Source of the DNA: Cycas panzhihuaensis
Taxonomy: Eukaryota > Cycadophyta
Direction of reading: 5' to 3'
Assembly (NCBI GenBank): GCA_023213395.1
Contig: CM041465.1
Coordinates: 251,231,741 to 251,295,740, forward strand
DNA length: 64,000 bases
The notes beneath the pieces were generated by a model. The model was not told where the DNA came from. It ran no database searches and saw nothing but the letters and a program-made list of their open reading frames with translations. This document shows, in pieces, positions 57,373 through 64,000 of the stretch. The translations under genes and the position numbers were made by a program. Position 1 is the stretch's first letter. The number at the start of each line of letters is the position of its first letter.

Positions 57373-57930
57373 CTCTTGGCTCTTCTTTGCTCCTTACCAT
57401 TAAAATGACAAATTTACCACATGCATTGATCATCCTTTTGCTTGAGTAGCTGAAATTAATGCTATCTTATCCAAGTGCTTCTTTGTGGCCTTTATGATGA
57501 AGCCCTTGTTATCCTTCATCAATCGATACTTTCTCTCCCTTCGATAGAAGAGTGCATCTCGATCCCACAAGTAGGGACTTCCAAGCACAACATGGCATAC
57601 ATCCAGTGGCACCACATCACATATTACCTCATCAACAAAATCATTAGTGATGGAAAATTTAAGTGTACATTGCTTTGATATTTGCATTTCCACATCTTTA
57701 TGGATCCAACCAAGAGGATATGGGTGAGGGTGAGGAGTAGTTACCAACCCAATGCTCTTTACCAAACTTTCTGAGATCAAATTCTTTTGGCACCCTGGAT
57801 CTATAATGGCACCAATCATACTATTTCCTACTTGAAGCTTCAAGTGAAATAGTTCCTCCCTTGTAGCATCATCCTCATAATTTGTAAGTAGAGTAACCTT
57901 CTCTTCTTCTCCTTCACTTTGAATCTCCAC
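57373..57930 (-). pseudogene. E12 aspartic protease
   Basis: Minus strand. The 166-codon open stretch 57430-57930 starts in an acidic linker and reads LKLQVGNSMIGAIIDPGCQK (active site D-P-G-C), NLISESLVKSIGL, HPHPYPLGWI, and VPLDVCHVVLGSPYLWDRDA. Asp is kept, but the next residue is Pro, as in E9. The link to RT (57350-57436) carries two frame changes. Confidence 0.85.
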
Positions 57931-58913
57931 CTCAGAAAGTAGTGCTTTCCTTTTCCTTCTTTCTTAATTCCATATCCTTGATATGCTTTGGCTTTAGCTC
58001 GATGCAACTTCCAACACTTTGCTACAATATGACCACTAATATCACAATGCTCACAATAGTTAGAACTTTTAACAAAATTAGTTCTTTTCTTCTTTCCTTC
58101 TTGCCTTTTAGATGAGTGCAATTTAGGATTCTTTTCATACTTATTAGAAGTAAAAGTAGATTCTTTAGACATGAATGTAGATTTCTTGCTTTTACTTTCT
58201 ATTGCCATAGCCATCCTACTTGCTTCTCCAATGGATTGAACCTTAAAAAGCCTTAGTTCCTTCCTTATGTAGTCATGTAATCCTCCAATGAATTTCATAA
58301 GAGTGACATGTTCATCTATATTAATACCAAGTAGCATGCCATGCCTAAAAAATAAAGAAGTATAGTCTTGGACACTTACACCTCTCCCTTGGCATAAATA
58401 TTGCCAAGTGACCCATTGGTCTTCCTCATGACCTATGGGATAGAATTATTTCTTTATTATTTTCTTAAAATCCCTCCATGAAAAAGAAGATACATCATGA
58501 GTCTTCAAAAATGCATTCCACCATGGCAATGTATGTTTACACAACTTGAGCCTAGCAAATGAAAGCTTTTGAGAATTACTATAAGCATAAATTGTGAAGC
58601 AGGTTTCAAGTTAATCCAACCAATGGTCCAACTTTTCAGCATTTACCTCTCCATCATAAGTTGGAATATCCAACTTTGCCTCCACCTTGAAGGGTTGATG
58701 AGATGAAGTACCCTTGCTTTCTTCAAAAGAGTGCTTTAAGGTCTCCTCTTCTTCCTCTTCATGGTTGTGGTCATATGTGGATCCTCCTTCAAATTCCTTC
58801 TCTTTTCCTTTTCCTTTGACTAGAGGTAAAAGGTGGGTCATCATTTGCATCAAGGCTTCTACGTTCTTCTCAAGCTTTTCAAATCTAATTTCTCCATCTT
58901 CTTTTTCAGCCAT
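57931..58913 (-). pseudogene. E12 gag
   Basis: Minus strand. An ATG at 58913 opens 100 codons with a charged, coiled-coil-like N-terminus, a Glu-rich run and KLDIPTYDGEVNAEKLDHWL. After TAA near 58607 (for an expected Gln), FARLKLCKHTLPWWNAFLKT and WRDFKKIIKK follow, then another TAA near 58455, then RHGMLLGINIDEHVTLMKFI. The zinc knuckle CEHCDISGHIVAKC (58000-58045) is complete. A frameshift near 57960 ends gag. This is the only intact knuckle in the window. Confidence 0.88.
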
Positions 58914-59027
58914 GGTGCTTGGATTCTTTCTTTATCTTCTTGGTGATTGCAACACAAGAAAGTCTTCACCTTTCTCTTTGTATCCTTTCCTTGTTTGTAC
59001 CATTCAAGTCCCTACAACAAAGATCAC

Positions 59028-59041
59028 AGGCTCTGATACCA
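59028..59041 (-). promoter_or_regulatory. E12 primer-binding site
   Basis: On the minus strand TGGTATCAGAGCCT is a perfect match to the initiator-Met type site. A five-base spacer separates it from the LTR. Confidence 0.9.
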
Positions 59042-59046
59042 AAATA

Positions 59047-60097
59047 TGATCCCAAAAGAGCTTAGTTGGTGAAGAAGTCAATTATCAACCTTTTCTCCTT
59101 GAGATCCTGGGAGTTAGTGTAGAAAGCTCAATAACATCAAAACAACAATGAGCTCATGAAAGGAAATTCTACACCAAATCATTTATTCTTGACATTGATC
59201 TAAAAGTATTAGGAGTAGTACTTTTATTAAACGATGAAAATCTCCATTTAATGGTGGAGAAATCAACTAGCAAAAGAATGGTAAAATTACAAGGAATAAA
59301 TGATACAATTATACCATAAGGGGGACTCCAACCCTCCAAATGCTTCTCCAAGGATGATTCCCAAATCAAGTCTCCAAGAACCACCTATCCAACCTATATT
59401 AGGGCTCAATTTATAGAAAGAAACCAAAATTTCATGTTTAATAAGTGGCAATCATGCAAGTATAACCACTAACCACCAGAATGCATGTTGTCCAAGTGGC
59501 CTTCATGCAATTCTTAAAATGTTATAGCTTGTAATAGATCTTAACATACTCTAATTTGGCTCAAATTTGGTACACATATAGGAACACATGTCCCCTCCGC
59601 TTCCTCAAAATTTTACCTCATTTAGATGTCATTTGGCTGTATTTTTATTCATTTAATAATAATATGTATTTGTTGTTTTTCTGTTGTCCAAGTGGCCTTC
59701 ATGCAATTCTTAACTGTTGTGGCTTGTAACTGACCTTAACGGACTCCAATTCATCTCAAATTTTGTAGACATATAGGAACATATGTCTCCTCTTCTTCCT
59801 CGAAATTTTAGCTCATTTGGATGTCATTTGACCATATTTCTATTCATATAATAATAATATATATTTTCTATTTTTTCTACTAGCTGTGGGATTAATTTTA
59901 TGCAAAAACAAGGCTTGAACTCTAATCAAATGATATTTTCTGAACCCCACCTTTTGTACACATCTAGTGGGATGTGCCTTCTCCCTTTACACAAAATTTC
60001 ATATAATTTTGATACCATTTGGCCATATCTCTTTCAGTTATACCAATGCTTAGAATTTTTCGCATCCTGTAAACATATTGTAGATCCTCCTGGATCA
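59047..60097 (-). repeat. E12 5' LTR (1051 bp)
   Basis: Direct repeat of 53367-54416 with about 6% differences. On the minus strand a TATAAAT box lies at about 59407-59414, next to GAGCCC. The segment between the LTR and gag (58914-59027) is only about 115 bases, a very short leader compared with E6, E8 and E9. Confidence 0.92.
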
Positions 60098-60102
60098 AAA
60101 GG

Positions 60103-61559
60103 AGATAACAAACTACCATTATTTCATGCTTTCAATAGAATATGGGATGTAATTCAAGGAGTATTACACTTCTTAAGAATTCATATCTAAATGGTTATAA
60201 ACCATAGAACCATTATGGCTAAACATTTGATGGTTTGCTCCATTAAGCCCTAAACATGATAAGATAAATAAAATGTTGCAAATTACATAGATAAGAGCCA
60301 AGCTATTTAAATCTACATAAATTATATTGTTCATGTTTCTTGATAAAATGAGGAACACTTTGATTAAAAAACCCATAGAAAAAGCATTTCATTCATTACA
60401 AAATGATAATTTCTAGATGAAAATATATATGGGTCTATATAGTACTCCATATGCCATTTCACAACTAATGCCCATTTAACCTTATACAATATATCAAATG
60501 GCATATTAATAGGAAGCTTGAGATTGTCCCTAATAAAGGAAACATAGATTTATCTTATGTATAAGAAACATACAATGGTTTGCTTACAAAAGGGATAAAA
60601 GAGGGGAGAAAATCAAAAGAAACTAATAAGAAGACAAAGGATGTATGTTAGAACCCTTATAAAAAATACAACTCTCTCTCTTAATTCTTTTTCCTTAATT
60701 CGATTTAGAGTCTTGTCATTTAAAGGTTGTGTTTTCTTCTCCTATAAGTTTCTTATGTTACAACTTAAGGCAAAAAATCTTTTTAAATCCTTTCTCTACT
60801 TGATCAATCTATAATTATTACATCATTGAATGATCTTAAGACCTGTAGAATCTCTTTTTAGGTCTATCAATTTATTGTTTCCCTTCATACATGGATCTTG
60901 ATGCCTAATTCGTAATTAAAATCAATGTCAATATGTTGATCTTCTCATCTCTACATTACTTGATCACCCTATGCTACTTTTGCAGTGCAACAATGGCTCA
61001 AAAATGACTTTGAAAACTATTTTACATTATTATATAGCTACTCAACTAGTTTTTTAAGTAGCACATGTAGAATGATGAGGTGGAAACCTTTGAATAGTCA
61101 TATTAGCTTCTTGTTGGTACATTATATGGATTTCATATGGGCAAAGTTGGATAGATTATGAAATTTATTCACTTTACAAAATATGAAATGTGCTTTAATA
61201 TATTTCCCTAGATTTCATACGAAGGGGAATGAGTGGATTTACTTGTTTATTCATGTGTGAAATCATGAAGCCACCTTTGTATAGACTCGTAATTTCATAG
61301 TTACAGATTTTTTTGCCTTCATGATCTAATTTGCAAAACCTAAAATGCAAAAGTCTATTATCTCCTTTATAAGTCTATAAAAATACCTCTACTTTATTTG
61401 TGACATAATTTTAACTTCTTGGTAACATAACTCTAGCATAAAACATGTCTACAATGGATTTATCTTTAATATATTTCTCTTCCTTGGCTTATTTATTCTA
61501 TTACTATATATTTATCTTTATTCATACACACTTTTAAGTAAGGACCAAAAGTGGTAACA
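60103..61559 (-). repeat. E11 5' LTR, outer part
   Basis: It continues the E11 right LTR beyond E12 and matches 49085-50540 over its length. It ends at plus-strand GTGGTAACA, directly followed by E13 coding sequence. Confidence 0.75.
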
Positions 61560-62180
61560 ATAATTACTACCAAACCTAAGATTTTATTTACAGTTGGAAT
61601 AGTGGCTAGGTTTATACTAACACCAAAATAAAGCAAGACCCTCAGATACTTGAAGGGCACTATATAACATGGTCTTGAATTCATTTATAATAACATCATC
61701 AAGTTAGAAGGATTCGCACATTCTAATTAAGTCAATTACATAGAAAGCAATAGGTCAACTTCTAAAAATTATTTTATTTTAGGATCATTTTTTATCATTT
61801 AAAGAAATAAAAAGTAATCAAATATTATTTATTTCTCAACTAAAGTAAAGTATGAAGTTGTAGTCACATTTGTTACTGGAGCCATTTAGTTATAATAGAT
61901 TTTGGGGGCCATGGATCTACATCAATTAGAACTAACTAAATTCTATTATGATAATCAAAGTACATTGAAGATTATAAAGAATCATATATTCTATACATAC
62001 ATAAAACCCATTGAGATGTACTATTAATTTATTTAATAATTAATTTAAAATATAATGATAGAGATGGTATACAAGCCAATAGAAGAATAGTTAGTTAACA
62101 TCTTCACCAAGCCATTGGCACAAGATAAACTTCAAATAATCAAGGATGGTTTAGGTATTAGAATCAATGAAGTAAACATT
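61560..62180 (+). pseudogene. E13 Ty1/copia RNase H relic
   Basis: Plus strand. KPKILFTVGIVARF at the junction, SKTLRYLKGTI, HGLEFIYNN, STSKNYFIL, VKYEVVVTFVTGAI, FYYDNQSTLKII (catalytic Asp kept) and VNIFTKPLAQDKLQ near 62097-62140. The order is the end of copia pol. RT and everything before it are missing, cut at 61560 by E11. Stops are frequent. Confidence 0.8.
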
Positions 62181-62189
62181 AAGGGGAAT
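62176..62189 (+). promoter_or_regulatory. E13 polypurine tract
   Basis: AACATTAAGGGGAAT leads into TGTTAAAATATT, where the 3' LTR starts. Confidence 0.65.
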
Positions 62190-62525
62190 TGTTAAAATAT
62201 TAATATTTATATTGGTTCATAACACATAGTTATGAGTCTTTCCCTTATCAATTATATTTTAGATTATTCTTTAATGATATATGGGAATGATGAGTAATTG
62301 AGGGTTACTCAACATTCCTCATATGTGTCATCTATTTAGGATGTAAATATTCTATTATTATTTTATTTATATATTTAATTATGCATTGTAATGTGGGTGA
62401 ATAATGAATGAGAATAAGATAAATTAATACATTCCTAAAATTACTTTTCTTAATGTGTTAGAGTCCATCTTCCTGTTATTATAATCTTGGTTTGAAATAT
62501 CTATAGCCTAAAATTATTTGCAACA
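62190..62525 (+). repeat. E13 3' LTR (about 336 bp)
   Basis: It starts TGTTAAAATATTAATATT after the purine tract. The end at GCAACA is chosen because it makes a TGTT...AACA pair. No 5' copy is in the window, so the right border is not proven. Confidence 0.55.
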
Positions 62526-63332
62526 TCTTTCTTTATACAGTGATTATTTCTTTAAGGAAATAATTTTATATATCTTTATTAATGGCCATTTTAGCTTTGA
62601 TTCAAGGTCTCCTTTCTACTAGTTCTTATGGATTTTTTATAAATTTCTAATGTTCTATATGGTATTATTATATATTAGTTATATTATGATGCATCACTTC
62701 TACATTTACTGAAGTTTCATACAATCTCAAGTAGTTATTATCAATGCTCAATTCTTTTGCATTCATATGTTAAATCCTTGGAGGCTCTTATTATGAATGA
62801 AACATGTGTTTGGGAGTTGGATCCATAATAGATCAATCCATAAAAGTTATTTCACATGTATAAAGATTCCATCTAGTGGTGTAACTTGAAAATTTAACAC
62901 TCTTCTTGTATAACGACTATTATAAAACATTTATACCCTCTTTTTTATTCTTTGTCTTTTTTGTTTGTGATTTCTATTTACATATGTTTATTGTTATTTA
63001 TTAGTATTATACTAGGTTTGTTGTAGCCTTCTATCAAATAATACAAACCTTTTATAGTAGTTACAAGACTTATAAAGTTAGTTCACTTGCCAAAATGTGT
63101 ATTTGGTTTATCTTTTACTTTAAACTTTGATCTTTTAGCCTCTTCTTTTGTTGTTTCTTAGTGTAACTTCTACTCGTTAGTAGTAGAGCTTATCCATATA
63201 ATGTTTACCCTCTCCTTTAATGAATTTAGGATTTAGATAATACCAATGAGTTGTACAACTTGTTAATGATGCTCCTCCTTGAATGGAAACTAATTTTAGT
63301 GAATGTAATTTTGAATAATATTTAATTATAAG
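62526..63332. other. Stretch without recognisable gene
   Basis: About 800 bases, very A+T rich, with no domain, repeat or element end that I can identify. Confidence 0.5.
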
Positions 63333-63632
63333 TGTTAAAACCCATACATAACCTCTCTCTCATGTAGTCATGAATATGTATACCTATAGAAAGTTATGTA
63401 AAGCCCACTCCTTCACCTGCACTCTCATAAGTCTCTTTAGTGATACTTGAATGTGATTAGATATTTGTGAGGTATATGATTATGTAAGTATGTATTCTCT
63501 CATAATACAATATTGGGAGATGATCATTTTCTATCAATTTTATTATCTTACATGTTGATGCTTACTTTATTCTTTACTATGATTATTATTATATCTTAAA
63601 GATGTGTGCTTCATTGTATATTATTTCTAACA
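63333..63632 (+). repeat. E14 5' LTR (300 bp)
   Basis: TGTTAAAACCCATAC...TTTCTAACA, with TGTT/AACA ends, directly followed by a primer-binding site. The internal region starts at 63645 and leaves the window. It cannot be checked against a 3' copy. Confidence 0.6.
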
Positions 63633-63644
63633 TGGTATCAAAAC
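63633..63644 (+). promoter_or_regulatory. E14 primer-binding site
   Basis: TGGTATCAAAAC matches TGGTATCAGAGC at ten of twelve positions; both differences are G-to-A. Confidence 0.65.
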
Positions 63645-64000
63645 TCAATAGTTTGATCTTGTATAATATGTTTGTAATTTATTAGAGTCTTTTTTATTTC
63701 AAAGAAGGTGTTATATAAGAGCCAATGTGTTGTAGATGAGGAGCATGCTTATTAATTTTGAGATTAAAATCCTTATTGAGTAAAAATATAAAAAATAAAA
63801 AGAACTAGGAACTAGTTGAGATATGTTAGTTGTGACTGAGATGAGACTAAATTAGGGGCATGATTGATAAGATATAATGAGATTTATTATTGCATTTTTT
63901 ATGGGCATTTTATTATGCATATAGCACCTATGAATTGGATACATGAGTTTTAGTGTCAACTCCATGAGCTATGAAAGAGGCTATTGCTTCTTAAGTTCAC
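63645..64000 (+). other. E14 leader, start only
   Basis: A+T-rich sequence after the primer site with no frame recognised. Gag of E14, if present, lies beyond the window. Confidence 0.45.

Larger units (their letters stand above)
53367..60097 (-). mobile_element. E12 Ty3/gypsy retrotransposon, near full length
   Basis: 6.7 kb with LTRs of 1050 and 1051 bp, exact target duplication AAAGG (53362-53366 and 60098-60102), primer-binding site, polypurine tract, and gag, protease, RT, RNase H and integrase in gypsy order on the minus strand. By hand count the LTRs differ at roughly 6% of sites. RT, protease and integrase active-site residues are mostly kept, but stops and frameshifts interrupt gag-pol at several points. 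It is inserted in the right LTR of E11. Confidence 0.95.
48982..61559 (-). mobile_element. E11 Tat-like Ty3/gypsy element, pol-less
   Basis: Long direct repeats flank a 2.5-kb core with only gag recognisable on the minus strand. The right repeat (53071-53366 plus 60103-61559) is interrupted by E12; the left (48982-50540) is shorter because it stops at 48982. The minus-strand ends TGTTACCACTTTTGG and ...CTAGTCAACA form proper TG...CA termini. A primer site unlike the initiator-Met type follows. With no protease, RT or integrase readable, it is either deleted or a large non-autonomous derivative. Confidence 0.65.

Noticed and set aside
58714-59049. 111-codon plus-strand frame
   Set aside because: Antisense to E12 gag and leader; Ser-rich because gag is Glu-rich in this part.
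1-64000. Search for a host gene, tRNA, rRNA or an undescribed multi-gene system
   Set aside because: Every protein similarity I could read belongs to a retrotransposon domain; no exon-like series, no tRNA cloverleaf apart from primer-site motifs, and no gene cluster was found.

Overview
The window is a stack of decayed LTR retrotransposons from a plant nuclear genome. I found no host gene, no tRNA or rRNA gene and no CRISPR array. The plant origin rests on Ty1/copia and Ty3/gypsy polyproteins of plant type, primer-binding sites for initiator-Met tRNA (TGGTATCAGAGC and variants), 5-bp target-site duplications (TSDs), and deep nesting. The DNA is very A+T rich, and most broken codons fit C-to-T decay of methylated cytosine. 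A large, slowly purged genome such as a gymnosperm is a reasonable guess, but the sequence does not prove a species. I number the elements E1 to E14.

Left part (1-17,390, + strand): an outer LTR pair (E1, about 1613-2593 and 15845-16895) brackets a heavily mutated Ty3/gypsy gag-pol (E2: 4400-7794, resuming 9180-9745 and ending 14155-14220). E2 is interrupted by an LTR-like fragment (E4, from 7795). A Ty1/copia element (E3, 9741-14154) sits in the last part of E2 and has lost its reverse transcriptase.

Middle left (17,393-28,165, - strand): Ty1/copia E5 is split inside its RT gene by Ty1/copia E6 (18486-26023, TSD ATGGC/GTGGC).

Middle (28,175-46,450): three layers. The minus-strand Ty3/gypsy E7 is split in its protease by plus-strand Ty1/copia E8 (30753-45738, TSD GATAT/AATAT). 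The 5' leader of E8 is split by plus-strand chromovirus E9 (31669-38364, perfect TSD CTTAG). E9 has two 249-bp LTRs with four differences and is the youngest insertion here.

Right part (48,575-64,000): a possible minus-strand LTR (E10); minus-strand E11, with about 1.75-kb LTRs and a Tat-like primer-binding site; minus-strand Ty3/gypsy E12 (53367-60097, TSD AAAGG) inserted in the right LTR of E11; a plus-strand Ty1/copia 3' end (E13) next to E11; and the 5' LTR of another element (E14) running out of the window.

Within a family these parts form the normal retrotransposon cycle: LTR promoter, tRNA-primed cDNA synthesis, Gag particle, then protease, integrase, RT and RNase H. No copy in the window keeps an open frame throughout, so all are non-autonomous fossils. 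LTR divergence agrees with nesting order: inner elements have more similar LTRs than outer ones. I found no convincing new biological system. The points most worth a second look are the three-level nest with a protease reading that continues across the empty site, the duplication inside the E8 protease, the roughly 50-bp minisatellite in the E8 leader, and the catalytic-site losses.
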